DNA from: Epiperipatus broadwayi
Lineage: Eukaryota; Onychophora; Udeonychophora; Euonychophora; Peripatidae
Length of the DNA stretch: 64,000 bases
Assembly: GCA_028023455.1 (NCBI GenBank)
Contig: JAQFVV010006647.1
Span: forward strand, 346,001 to 410,000
Direction of reading: 5' to 3'
Position 1 is the first letter of the stretch. Each line of letters opens with the position of its first letter. A program made the translations under genes and the position numbers. Below, one piece after another: positions 48,951 through 60,663 of this stretch. The notes beneath the pieces are model-generated. The model was not told the DNA's origin. It worked only from the letters and a program-made list of their open reading frames with translations, and did not search any database.

Positions 48951-51900
48951 TGAAACAGTCAGCTTTTCAACCCAACTGTTTCACCTACTATATATTATAT
49001 AATAGTATTCATATATATATATATAGACACCACCAAACTCTCGTGTATATTAATAATAATCTTAAGAAATCCTGCCTAAATTTAAATCTAAATAATACAA
49101 TCATGTATGTGTGCATATATGTTTAAGTATCTACAGAAATATTCATTTGTATAGTCATGAAGCCAAAATACGCATATATATATATATATATAAATATATA
49201 GATTGTTAATAATTGCTAAGTGAAAAGCGAATTGTATGTGTAACTTTAAACTACATATATGCAAGAATATAAATGTTAATAGGATATAAAACATTACGTT
49301 TTCTATAATTTTATATATTTATTAAATTATATAGATTCGAAATTTAATAATTCTGCATATATCGGTAAATTAGAATGGTCAGGTTACATATATAACAAAA
49401 GGTTTTTCCAAATCTTAGATTTGTTTTTTGGCCAGAATGTCGCCAGCATAATTAATCTTTACTGGTATAAGATTAATTAAAATTTGTATTTAGAATTAAA
49501 CTTAGAAAACTGCATAAATTACGGGGTGTCAATGGGTTTCTTTTGACCTATTTAATATTTGACACAGCAGGCTCTCACTATAACTGGTGATTATCGTATG
49601 AGCCAAGAAGATACTTCTAAGAAAATAAAATAATGAAGAAGGGGGTGGTGGAGATTGATATAAAAGCAATAGCAGCCATTTTTAAAGGCAATTAAAAAAT
49701 TATTCTATTCAAGGAGTCATCCAATTTATATCTGTAATAAAATGAATAATCAGCATGTCGGGGTAATAGGCTCGAAATCTTGCCTTCTGTCCAATGAACA
49801 GCCATCTAAGATGGAAGAACATGATCTGACCACCACAAAAAACTAAAGATGTCCCGCTATGCAAAGAACTTGCCAGTAAAGAGTAAGATCAAGATAAATA
49901 ATGGTAACTACTCTTTCCAATCTAAAAACTTCCACTAATTTCAACTTTAAACACTAGCTTAACCTTAATTTAATGGCCATCATAATAATGTAAATTAAAC
50001 TTATGTAGATTTTATTTTGTTATATTTTCAATCTAAAACTTGCCTAAAATTAAATGAATTTAATAACTTTATTTAAACCCTAAAATCTTGCCTGATTTAG
50101 ATGATTTAGCTGATTTAAAATGTTTGATCTGATTTAAACTGATCTCTAAATGAATTAAACTGATTTATTATTTCAAAATCTAGAGAATTTGCATTCAAAC
50201 CCATCCCATTATTAATATGATTTTATGTATTGGTTTACATGTAGAAATTATGATTGATTTGGTTACGCACTTATCTTATTTTAGATAATTAAATGCTATT
50301 TGTTTCAATTTGCTAAAACATAAAAATTAAATGTTTATATAAATTTAGTAATGTATAAAATGCAATAAGCTGTTTTAAAGTAATAATTAAAATTTCTATG
50401 CTAATTTATTGTCTTAAGTTAATGATAATATTTGCCGTCATTAATCTTAAAAATAGCATTATTGAAACTAGGTCAATCATATTCTAGCGAACATTGCACA
50501 ACTTTCATTTAAAATAAACAATTTCAAATTTCACTTACTTGAAATTTTATTATGTTTTAAAATGCATTTCTTGATTAAATCTATGCCAAATTTTATTAAT
50601 TTGATTATGTTATATTGTTTATGCTATAAATGTTCAAAACCGAGCTTTATCCGTAATTAAACTATTAGCAAGAATTAAATAAAGATTCTCTCACATATAT
50701 ATGTCAGTTCGCATATATATGTAATGCATGTAATTATACACAAACTAAAAAGCTCTGTTTTGAAATGGATAAAATATTTTGAATTAAGGATAAATACAAA
50801 TATACCATCATTTTAAATAGATTTGCTTTTAAAGTTAATATTTTAACCAATATATAGTTATAGTGATAAAATGCAGCATAAATCTATAGTTCTATATTTA
50901 ATTTCCCCACATGCTGTAATTCCCCTTCATTAAATCAAAGCCTATATAGATAGCTTTGTAAATTGGATTTGTAAAGTCCCTTAAATAGTGTTATTCAGAG
51001 TACTATAACATGAACTGATATAGGCTAGTTTCATGAATGAAACTTGTCATTTAGCATCTTAATTTAATAAATATGATTATGTAGTCAGTGGTGCATATAT
51101 GTCCTTATGATACGCTATGGTGTAATCTCTTGTTGCTGCTTCTTTAATGGTTGCATGTGGTCACGCTGCACCATTACCTTTAGTTCAGGCAATTATCTTC
51201 TTCAGATGTTGGATGGGTTCACACCTCCACATTCTGAATACTTATAATGGAGCATGAGACTCACACAGAGTGTAAGACTCCCACATTCTTATATAAATTG
51301 CTCGATCAGCCAGAGTAAAATGGCCTCCTACACCACAGCAATGAGGTCGGTCATAGGGAACCATTACTTGGTAAAAATCCCATGAATAAGGCACATATAA
51401 GATGCAAATAAGACTCATAGTTATATATTTTCTTTATGCACTAGTATCTGAAGTCTAGCTTCCGTTAATCAGTTCTTCCTGACATCTTAATTATTATTTC
51501 AGCATTGATCTGAAATAGAATCCAATTTAAACTGCATATTACTGTGTAGAGAATATATTAATCATTCTTGCTAAGTAAATGATGTTCTTCACAAAATTTA
51601 TTATCACTTCCGCTAATATATTGCAAATCTAAATCCTATTATAGCATAAACTAGGCATAGATAACCATGAGAAAAATCAAATATAGCTCATGCAAAATTA
51701 ACTGTATTATAATTTCATCACCCGTGAGTGATAGAGACATATATATAGCCAAATAAATAATTAGTTGTAACCTATATACAGTCACCTGCATGTGATATGA
51801 TGCTATATACATAACCTCCAAACTGTAATAATTATGCTAGAAAGTTAAAATCACTTATTAGCGAGCTACCTTATATATGTAAACCAAGTCATGTAAACTT

Positions 51901-52437
51901 ATACATCCAAAATCTGTTACTAAAAACACATCACTTACACGTGAATCCCCTTTAATTGTAATGTCCCTTAATCACATGTGAAATCAAAAAACTTACTTAA
52001 TACAATATTGTTTTGAATTATTGTTTATAATGAATTCATTAATTTAATTTTAAATTTACTCTAGCTTCATGTCTTAGTCTTGCTCACCGAGTCACAATTA
52101 TTTAGTATTTGATAATTATTTTTATTATTTGTTAAAAACTTATAAGTAATTAATAGTCATAAGTATGCCACATGATACTATATAAATATGCTATATAAAA
52201 TGCCTATTGTTACCCATCTTATGTTCTGCTGTTGTGCTACTGCCAGCACGTGAAGAAAAGAAATACTGCTGTGAACTCAACTATGTCATTTGCAAGGTAG
52301 TAAGTTTATGAGCAATGGTAGAGGAACTTGGTTTAGGCCAGAGCTGTGGCTTCCACCACCGTAAACCTGGTTGGCCTTAGGATGATCTATCAGAGTTTTA
52401 GATTTTGTTGTGCAAATGCACATATTTGACCATTACA
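48951..52437 (+). repeat. 5' LTR, about 3.49 kb
   Basis: It begins TGAAACAGTCAGC and ends near TTGACCATTACA. No open frame of interest lies within it. Two TATA-like sites are shared with the 3' LTR: TTATATAAATTG at 51290 and CTATATAAAATGCC at 52191, the latter about 240 bp from the end and so the better candidate for the U3/R promoter. A potential splice donor CAAGGTAGTAAG follows near 52295. A (TA)n tract at 49173-49192 is shorter in the other LTR. Confidence 0.8.
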
Positions 52438-52449
52438 GTATATATTTTT

Positions 52450-52680
52450 TTCTTATGGATATGGACGCCCTTCATGGGGCTTTCTTGATTATTCCACTCC
52501 TGTAAAGAGTAGTCATTAAATATAAATGAACTAGATGTATTGGCGTTATGTGCATATATAAAAAATTTTTTTACAGGTATGGATGCCCTTATGTAGGCTT
52601 TATCGATTAGTCCACCTCTGTAAAAAGTTTATTTGTTAAATATATGTAGACTACATATGTGTTGACTGCATACATATAAA
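52450..52680 (+). repeat. Tandem duplication of about 105 bp behind the 5' LTR
   Basis: ATGGACGCCCTTCATGGGGC... at 52463 and ATGGATGCCCTTATGTAGGC... at 52581 start two diverged units that each contain TCCACxxCTGTAAA and GCATATATAAAA-like ends. It lies in the untranslated leader. Confidence 0.7.
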
Positions 52681-53152
52681 ATTTTTCTCCAAGTTTGAAT
52701 CTTGTAAAAATAAGTAAAAAAAAAACGGTTTCATATTAATAAAAGTGTAGCTATGTATATAGAGTATCAATGAATATGGCTTATCAAAAATATTATATGT
52801 ATATCTCACCTGCTGATAGCTGGTGCCCGAGGTAATTTAAGACAGCTAAAATTATCCTCACATAAATTCCCTATCAAAAGGAGAGAACATTTTATTTTTA
52901 TCAAAATTAATTGTTTTATGATGAGGGTATGAGTCAAGACAAGAAGTGAGCAATATTAAAGCAAAAGGGAGAAATCAGGCAAGATAAAAGAATACGAGCG
53001 TTTGGTGTCCAAAATTTATCAAACCACGGGAAACAAATAAATAACCAATAATATTAAAATTAATAATAGTAACCATAATAATAAACTTAGCAGAACCAGG
53101 AATGAAGTATGAAAAGGCAAGCCAATGGTGAGTTGCATTTAAAATACTTTAA

Positions 53153-53230
53153 ATTTTATTTGATTTTATTTTGATTTTATGTTAATAACAAATTTATTTG
53201 ATTTTATTTTGATTTTATGTTAATAACAAA
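53153..53230 (+). repeat. Short tandem repeat (about 38 bp, two units)
   Basis: TTTATTTGATTTTATTTTGA followed by TTTTATGTTAATAACAAA occurs twice in a row in the leader of the LTR element. Confidence 0.85.
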
Positions 53231-53391
53231 AAAGGAAGTAAAATACTGAACAGGTTAGTTATTAAAATAATTAAGGAGCGAGGACTTCTAGAGGCATGAC
53301 AAAACAAGGTGGTGAGACATGCTTAGGTGGATTTGTTGGAAAAGGGGGTGAGATAGCCATATATAAAATTATAAAAAGTTAAAACTCAGAC

Positions 53392-54600
53392 ATGGAAATA
53401 GAGGAAAGAATAATTAGTGAAGTAGAGGAAAAGTGGGAGATAAGAGAAAAGCCGATGGAGAAAAGAGGAAAAATGCTTAGATCAGGGAAGGAGATAAGAG
53501 ATACAGATAGTAGTAATACAGATGAGGAACTAGAGAATAGCAAAAGGGAAATGGTAGATAGGGAATCCATAGAAAACTTAGTACCCAAGAGAGAAAAACC
53601 AAAATACAAGAAGATGTAGATGTGAGACAACTACTTGCTTCCCTTATGGATCGAATGGACAAGGATAAAATAGAAAAGGAAGAAAAAAGAGAAAGGACAG
53701 GGAAGTAAAAAAGAGAGAAGACAGAAAAAAGGAGAATGATAGAAAGGAAAAGGAAGAAAAGGAAAGAAGGAGGGAAGAGAAATAAATAAATAAGGCAAAG
53801 GTAAAGGGAAAATGATAAAAAAAGAAAGGGAAATGATAGAAAGGAAAGAGCTAAAGAAAGGGAGAAAGATAAAAGAGAAAGGGAAGAAAAGGAGAGAAAG
53901 GATAAGGAAGAAAGGGAAGAAAAGGAAAGAAAGGATAAGGAAGAAAGGAAAGAAAAGGAGAGAAAAAATAAGGAAGAAAAGGAGAGAAAACATAAGGAAG
54001 AAAGGGAAGAAAAGGTGAGAAAGAATAAGGAATAAAGGGAAGAAAAGGAGAGAAAGGATAAGGAAGAAAGGGAACAAAACAAAAATGAAATATTAGAAAA
54101 GGTAGAAACAATGGTCATGGAAGTAGGAAAAGGGATGAGCCAGAGGATGGAAAGCATAGAAAAGGAAATGAAAGAACTTAACATAGAATGTCAAAGGAGA
54201 AATGACGAGGACAAAATAGAATGCCAAAGGAGATCCGATGCCCATGAAAAAAGTACATTGGAAAATATTAGAGGAATAAGAGGGGAAATTATCAAAGTGA
54301 GAGATACTGTAGAAGAGCAAAAGAATTACATACAGGAGGAGGGCATGAAAGTGAAAGAAAAATTAGAATACATGAAAGAGAGGATAGGTATAACCCAGGG
54401 GCAGCAAGAAACCCAAATGGGAGAAATAATGGGCTGCAGAGAAAAGTACATGAAATTGAATAACAACAGGAAAGCCAAAGAACATGAAATTGAATAACAA
54501 CAGGAAAGCCAAAGAAAGCAGATAAGAGAGCTGGATGGGTATTGTCAATGGATGCATGACGAATTATATGAATTAAGAGAAAATGTGAAGTCTAGGGAAG
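53392..54600 (+). pseudogene. LTR element: charged coiled-coil region ahead of gag
   Basis: Several overlapping plus frames together read as one Lys/Glu/Arg-rich protein. The first part is acidic (EIRDTDSSNTDEELEN). Then comes a 33-bp repeat (about 53860-54080) encoding an 11-residue DKEEREEKERK-like unit about six times. A heptad-rich stretch follows (MSQRMESIEKEMKELNIECQ, then IRGIRGEIIKVRDTVEEQ). It is broken by stops at about 53616, 53708 and 54032, among others. The likely role is an N-terminal assembly or coiled-coil part of Gag; a captured host sequence is possible. The long minus-strand ORFs here are shadows of the purine-rich strand. Confidence 0.6.
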
Positions 54601-54793
54601 AGAATGCTGACAAAGAAAAAACTGTTAGAAAGGGTATAGATAAAAATAAAGCAGAGACAAACATAAAGGAAACAGGGATACAACAAATAAACAGAGCAAC
54701 TATGATCCCATACCCCACTGAAGATACTTAGTCTGTGGGCTCCACTGATCTTGATAGTACGAGGGAAGAGAGAATCAAAAATAGTACCAGGGT

Positions 54794-55250
54794 ATGGAGG
54801 CCACTGCTCCGTTCTACCTAGAAAAATTCATTCAGGTTAAAACATTTAAGGGTGAGATAGGGGAGAGCCCAAGAGTCCACCTGCAGAGCCTCAAGGAGCT
54901 GTTCAGATGCCAACATGTAGCTGCCCAAGATCAAGTTACTTTGGCTGCCCATTTTCTATATGAATATGCATTATCTTGGTGGGACTGTTATAATGAAAAA
55001 CCTGAGACATTTGAACTGCAGGATTGATGAGAACATTTTGGAGTAGTGAGAGGCAGCATGCTATATATATAACTGTCATGAGAGAGAAATATGGTTCTGT
55101 CACAAAGGAGACATATATTCAATTCTTTGTGAGGCAGGTGGCACACCTCAGATCCTTGACAGCATATGTATACCCAGAAGCCCATATAATCAGGCTGATT
55201 CAGCAGAATATGCCACCACCTGTGCAACATATGATGATGGGAACTCGTGT
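54794..55250 (+). pseudogene. LTR element: gag capsid-like region
   Basis: The frame opens with APFYLEKFIQVKTFKGEIGE and continues with VHLQSLKELF and HFLYEYALSWWDCY. That is the FxG...L......A..WW pattern of the retrotransposon gag domain in Ty3-like elements. A single frameshift or stop at 55027 moves the reading to the next frame, which continues with ETYIQFFVRQVAHLRSL and LIQQNMPPPVQHMM. The nucleocapsid CCHC knuckle that should follow is absent. The start is taken as the ATG at 54794, but coding may extend upstream from the coiled-coil region. Confidence 0.72.
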
Positions 55251-55640
55251 ACAGACAGACTGCAGCCATATGGGAATGGGGGCAGTGTTATTCCAAATAC
55301 ATGCTGAACAGCAGAATGTCCTATATTTCACCAGCAGGAAGCTAAGGGAGCCAGAAGTGAACTATACTGTAACAGAGCAGAAGACCTTGGTGATAGTATG
55401 CGCCTGTGAAAAGTTCAAGCTGTTTCTTCTTGGATCCAATGTCACTATCATAATGGACCACAAATGCTTACAATTTTTTCACAAGAGTTATCTGATGAAT
55501 GATAGGCTCATTCGTTGGAGCTGTCTCTCCAGAGATTTAATTTTCAGGTAAAATACTGCCCTGGTCCCCAGAATATAGTGGCGGATATATTAAGTAGAAA
55601 CCCCATCAGTATGAAAGGAGATAATCCCCAAATACCTGAA
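55251..55640 (+). pseudogene. LTR element: RNase H, joined in frame to gag
   Basis: Directly after the gag-like HMMMGTR the same frame reads QTDCSHMGMGAVLFQ, VLYFTSRKL, YTVTEQKTLVIVCACEKF, FLLGSNVTIIMDHKCLQFF and RLIRWS. This is the RNase H domain that follows reverse transcriptase in Ty3-like pol: D of TDCS, E of TEQK, D of MDHK. The frame shifts near 55540 and continues as VKYCPGPQNIVADILSR, the usual end of this domain. Nucleocapsid, protease and the whole reverse transcriptase are missing between gag and here, and the junction preserves the frame. Confidence 0.82.
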
Positions 55641-55649
55641 TATTCATAA

Positions 55650-56905
55650 GGAATTATTATGAGTGTGACCCATCAGAGAACAGAAAAGGACCTGGTGAAC
55701 CTACAGTATTGGCAAGAAAATTACCTGCCATTCTTGAAATTGATTAAAGAAGTAGATGGATTAGGGCTCTCAAAAGAAAGGGTAGACAACCAGAAGAGAC
55801 GATATAGGGTAGTGAAAGGGATATTACAAGGGAGAGTAGGCCATAGTAATGGATCGTGGAGAGTCATGTTGCCACCAAGGCTTAGGGACCAGGTATCAAC
55901 TGTACACATAAAGCTATAGGAAACTATGGGCCATGTAAGACTGAGGAAGCGGTTTGGAGGTAGTTTTATTGGCTGGGAATGTATAGGAACATCCTAAAGG
56001 AGCTAAGAAATTGCAAGAGTTGCGCTATGAATAAGCCAGAGAATAAAACATATAAGGGCCCCATGAAATCAGTTATGCCAATTGAACCTAACCATATCCT
56101 TGCTGTGGATCATTATGGGCCACTGCCATCATATAAAAGGTATATCTTCTTGTGGTGTATGATGTATTTTCAAAATATACACAGGCATACCCAGTAAGGA
56201 CAGTCAGACTCAGGAAACAATAAAGGTTCTACAAACAATACAATTCCCAAAGGTGGGGAAACCAAAAATAATTATCTCTGACCGAGGCATGGTGTTCACA
56301 TCATCAACATGGAGACAGTGGATAAATGCACAAGGGATCCAACATACCCTCATGTCAGTGTGAAACCCTCAGCCGAATCCGTGCGAACACATAATGAGAG
56401 AACCTGGCAGGTTGTACAGGACCATGGTGGGCTCAAATCACAGGGCCTGGGTCAATCAGACAGGAGCTGTCCTAAGGCATATAAATGATACCATAAATTA
56501 ATCCACAGGTCTGCCGCCTACTAGACTACACTTTGGAAGATTGTGCCAAACATCTTTAAAATTCCTATACTGGATGATAAAGAGATGGTTAATCTTGAGG
56601 CAGACCAGAGCAAGGCTAGAGCGTGTTTAAGACAAGCAGCAGAACATCGGAATCTGCACTATAAGGCAACACACCATTTTGAAGTAAGTGACCTGGTATG
56701 GGTGAAGACCATACAGCCCAGTAGCAAAGCCAAAAGGAAGTTTCACAAATTTTATCCCCTATACAATGGTCCGTATAAAATAAAACTAAGAAAGGGCCAT
56801 AATTCTTTCCTACTTGAGTCAGGTAAGAAAATGATAGGGACGTTCAATGCCAGGTGTTTAAAACCACGTAGAACAGTGATGATCAAGACTGCAGACCCCA
56901 CTTAG
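55650..56905 (+). pseudogene. LTR element: integrase, three domains, broken
   Basis: The N-terminal HHCC region appears as VHIKL...GHVR and CKSCAMNKP (55905-56040). The core has its first Asp in AVDHYGPLPSYK (about 56105), its second in the SDRGMVFTSS segment (about 56277) and its Glu in NPCEH (about 56385). The spacing fits DDE integrase, with a TGA stop just before the last block. The C-terminal part (56543-56905) is open for 120 codons and shows SDLVWVKT, FHKFYPLYNGPYKIK (the GPY/F motif) and FNARCLKP. Frameshifts lie near 55918 and 56195, with several stops between, so it is inactive. No chromodomain was seen. Confidence 0.82.
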
Positions 56906-57170
56906 GGTTCTGAAACATTGGTGATAATATATTAGATATTTAAATAGTTAATAGAATAGCTTATTAGTTTTATTCATTCAGTAGTAACATTATATGGTCT
57001 CATAGGCAGGAGAGTAGGGTAGAGAGGGTTGACAAATAGTATTAAACATAATAATAATAGAATAAGAAAAATTTTCTTTAACATAAAAAAATAAATATTT
57101 TTTTATTTTACCCCAAGTAAAAGCACCAACCCATTAAGCTTCCATAAAACTTCCCGTGAGTTTGAGAATA

Positions 57171-60100
57171 TAAAACAGTCAGCTTTTCAACCCAACTGTT
57201 TCAACTACTGTATATTATATAGTAGTATTCATATATATATATAGACACCACCAAACTCTCGTGTATATTAATAATAATCTTAAGAAATCCTGCCTAAATC
57301 TAAATAATACAATCATGTATGTGTGTGTATATGTTTAAGTATCTACAGAAATATTCATTTGTATAGTCATGAAGCCAAAATATGCATATATATATAGATT
57401 GTTAATAATTGCTAAGTGAAAAGTGAATTGTATGTGTAACTTTAGACTACATATATGCAAAAATATAAGTGTTAATAGGATATAAAACATTACATTTTCT
57501 ATAATTTTATATATTTATTAAATTATATATATTCGAAATTTAATAATTCTGCATATATCGGTAAATTAGAATGGTCAGGTTACATATATAACAAAATGTT
57601 TTTTCAAATCTTAGATTTGTTTTTTGGCCAGAATGTCACCAGCATAACTAATCTTTACTGGTATAAGATTAATTAAAATTTATATTAAGAATTAAACTTA
57701 GAAAACTGCATAAATGGTTTTTTTTTTGTCTATTTAATATTTGACACAGCAGGCTCCCACTATAACTGGTGATTATTGTACGGGCCAAGAAGATACTTCT
57801 AGGAAAATAAAATAATGAAGGAGAAGGGGGGGGGTTTGATATAAAAGCAATAGCAGCCATCTTTTAAAGGCAATTAAAAAATTATTCTATTCAAGGAGTC
57901 ATCCAATTTATATCTGTAATAAAATGAATAATCAGCATGTCGGGGTAATAGGCTCGAAATCTTGCCTTCTGTCCAATGAACAGCCATCTAAGATGGAAGA
58001 ACATGATCTGACCACCGCAAAAAACTAAAGATGTCCCGCTATGCAAAGAACTTGCCAGTAAAGAGTAAGATCAAGATAAATAATGGTAACTACTCTTTCC
58101 AATCTAAAAACTTCCACTAATTTCAACTTTAAACACTAGCTTAACCTTAATTTAATGGCCATCATAATAATGTAAATTAAACTTATGTAGATTTTATTTT
58201 GTTATATTTTCAATCTAAAACTTGCCTAAAATTAAATGAATTTAATAACTTTATTTAAACCCTAAAATCTTGCCTGATTTAGATGATTTAGCTGATTTAA
58301 AATGTTTGATCTGATTTAAACTGATCTCTAAATGAATTAAACTGATTTATTATTTCAAAATCTAGAGTATTTGCATTCAAACACATCCCATTATTAATAT
58401 GATTTTATGATTTTATGTATTGGATTACTTGTAGAAATAATGATTGATTTGGTTACGTACTTATCTTATTTTCGATAATTAAATGCTATTTGTTTCAATT
58501 TGCTAAAACATAAAAATTAAATGTTTATATAAATTTAGTAACATATAAAATGCAATAAGCTATTTTAAAGTAATAATTAAATTTTCTATGCTAATTTATT
58601 GTCTTAAGTTAATGATAATATTTGCTATCATTAATCTTAAAAATAGCATTATTGAAACTAGGTCAATCATATTGTAGCGAACATCGCACAACTTTCATTT
58701 AAAATAAACAATTTCACATTTCACTTACTTGAAATTTTATTATGTTTTAAAATGCATTTCTTGATTAAATCTATGCCAAATTTTATTAATTTGATTATGT
58801 TATATTGTTTATGCTATAAATGTTCAAAACCGAGCTTTATCTGTAATTAAACTATTAGCAAGAATTAAATAAAGATTTTCTCACATATATATGTCAGTTT
58901 GCATATATATGTAATGCATGTAATTATACACAAACTAAAAAGCTCGGTTTTGAAATGGATAAAATATTTTGAATTAAAGATAAATACAAATATACCATCA
59001 TTTTAAATAGATTTGCTTTTAAAGTTAATATTTTAACCAATATATAGTTAAAATGATAAAATGCAGTATAAGTCTATAGTTCTATATTTAATTTCCCCAT
59101 ATGCTGTAATTCCCCTTAATTAAATCAAAGTCTATATAGATAGCTTTGTAAATTGGATTCGTAAAGTCCCTTAAATAGTATTATTCAAGGTACTATAACA
59201 TGAACTGATATAGGGTAGTTTCATGAAAGAAACTTGTCATTTAGCATTTTAATTTAATAAATATGATTATGTAGTCAGTGGTGCATATGTGTCCTTACAA
59301 AACGCTATGGTGTAATCTCTTGTTGCTGCTTCTTTAATGGTTGCATGTGGTCACACTGCACCATTATCTTTAGTTCAGGCAATTATCTTTGTCAGATGTC
59401 GGACAGGTTCGCACCTCCACATTCTGCATACTTATAATGGAGCATGAGACTCACACAGAGCATAAGACTCCCACATTCTTATATAAATTGCTCGATCAGC
59501 CAGACTAAAATGGCCTCCTATACCACAGCAATGAGATCGGTCATAGGGAACCATTACTTGGTAAAAATCCCATGAATAAGGCACATATGAGATGCAAATA
59601 AGACTCAGAGTTATATATTTTCTTTATGCACTAGTATCTGAAGTCTAGCTTCCATTAATAAGTTCTTCCCACCATTTTAATTATTATTTCAGCATTGATC
59701 TGAAATAGAATCCCATTTAAATTGCATATTACTGTGTAGAGAATATATTAATTATTCGTGCTAAGTAAATGATGTTCTTTAGAAAATTTATTATCACTTC
59801 TGCTAATATATGGCAAATCTAAATCCTATTATAGCATAAACTAAGCATAGATAAGTATGAGAAAAGTCAAATCATTATAAATTAGTATTAAGCTCATGCA
59901 AAATTAACTGTATTATAATTTCATCACCTGTGAGTGATAAAGACATATATATAGCCAAATAAACAATTATTTGTAACCTACATACAGTCACCTGCATGTG
60001 ATGAGGCTATATACATATATATGTAGAATGGAAATGCATAACCTCCAAACTGTAATAATTATGCTAGAAAGTTAAAATCACTTATTAGCGAGCTACCTTA

Positions 60101-60663
60101 TATATGTAAACCAAGTCACGTAAACTCATACATCCAAAATTGTTACTAATAACGCATCACTTACATGTGAATCCCCTTTAATTGTAATGTCCCTTAATCA
60201 CCTGCATGTGAAATCAAAAAACTTACTTAATAAAATATTGTTTTGAATTATTGTTTATAATGAATTCATTAAATTAATTTTAAATTTGCTCTAGCTTCAT
60301 GTCTTTGTCTTGCTCACTGACTCACAATTATTTAGTATTTGATAATTATTTTTATTATTTGTTAAAAATTTATAAGTAATTAATAGTCATAAGTACGCCA
60401 CATGATACCTATATAAATATGCTATATAAAATGCCTATTGTTACCCGTCTTATGTTCTGCTGTTGTGCTACTGCCGGCACATGAAGAAGAGACATACTGC
60501 TGTGACCTCAACTGTCATTTGCAAGGTAGTAAGTTTATAAGCAATGGAAGAAGAACTTGGGTTAGGCCAGAGCTGTGACTTCCACCACCATAAATCTGAT
60601 CAGCCTTAGGATGATCTATCAGAGTTCTAGATTTTGTTGCACAAATGCACATATTTGACCATT
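57171..60663 (+). repeat. 3' LTR, about 3.49 kb
   Basis: Collinear with 48951-52437 over its full length, with scattered substitutions and a few indels: for example an extra ATTTTATG near 58404, about 20 bp near 59875, and about 24 bp near 60012. It starts TAAAACAGTC, where the 5' LTR has TGAAACAGTC. It ends TTGACCATTGCA. The 265 bp between the integrase stop and this LTR has no strong polypurine tract. Confidence 0.8.

Larger units (their letters stand above)
48951..60663 (+). mobile_element. Ty3/gypsy-like retrotransposon with about 3.49-kb LTRs, internally deleted
   Basis: Two long direct repeats (48951-52437 and 57171-60663) flank a 4.7 kb interior with decayed gag, RNase H and integrase in plus-strand order. 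The flanks at the outer edges are ATAT before 48951 and ATAT after 60663, a possible 4-bp target duplication, though weak in A+T-rich DNA. The LTRs are many times longer than the few hundred bases usual for Ty3-like elements. They appear to differ at only a few per cent of positions, implying a fairly recent insertion, whereas the interior carries many stops. That mismatch suggests that the interior was already defective when copied, by proteins supplied in trans. Confidence 0.82.

Noticed and set aside
53477-54184. Long minus-strand ORFs rich in Phe, Leu and Ser that look like membrane proteins
   Set aside because: They are the complement of the purine-rich coiled-coil repeat of the plus-strand LTR element and change with its 33-bp period; no start, splice or domain evidence.
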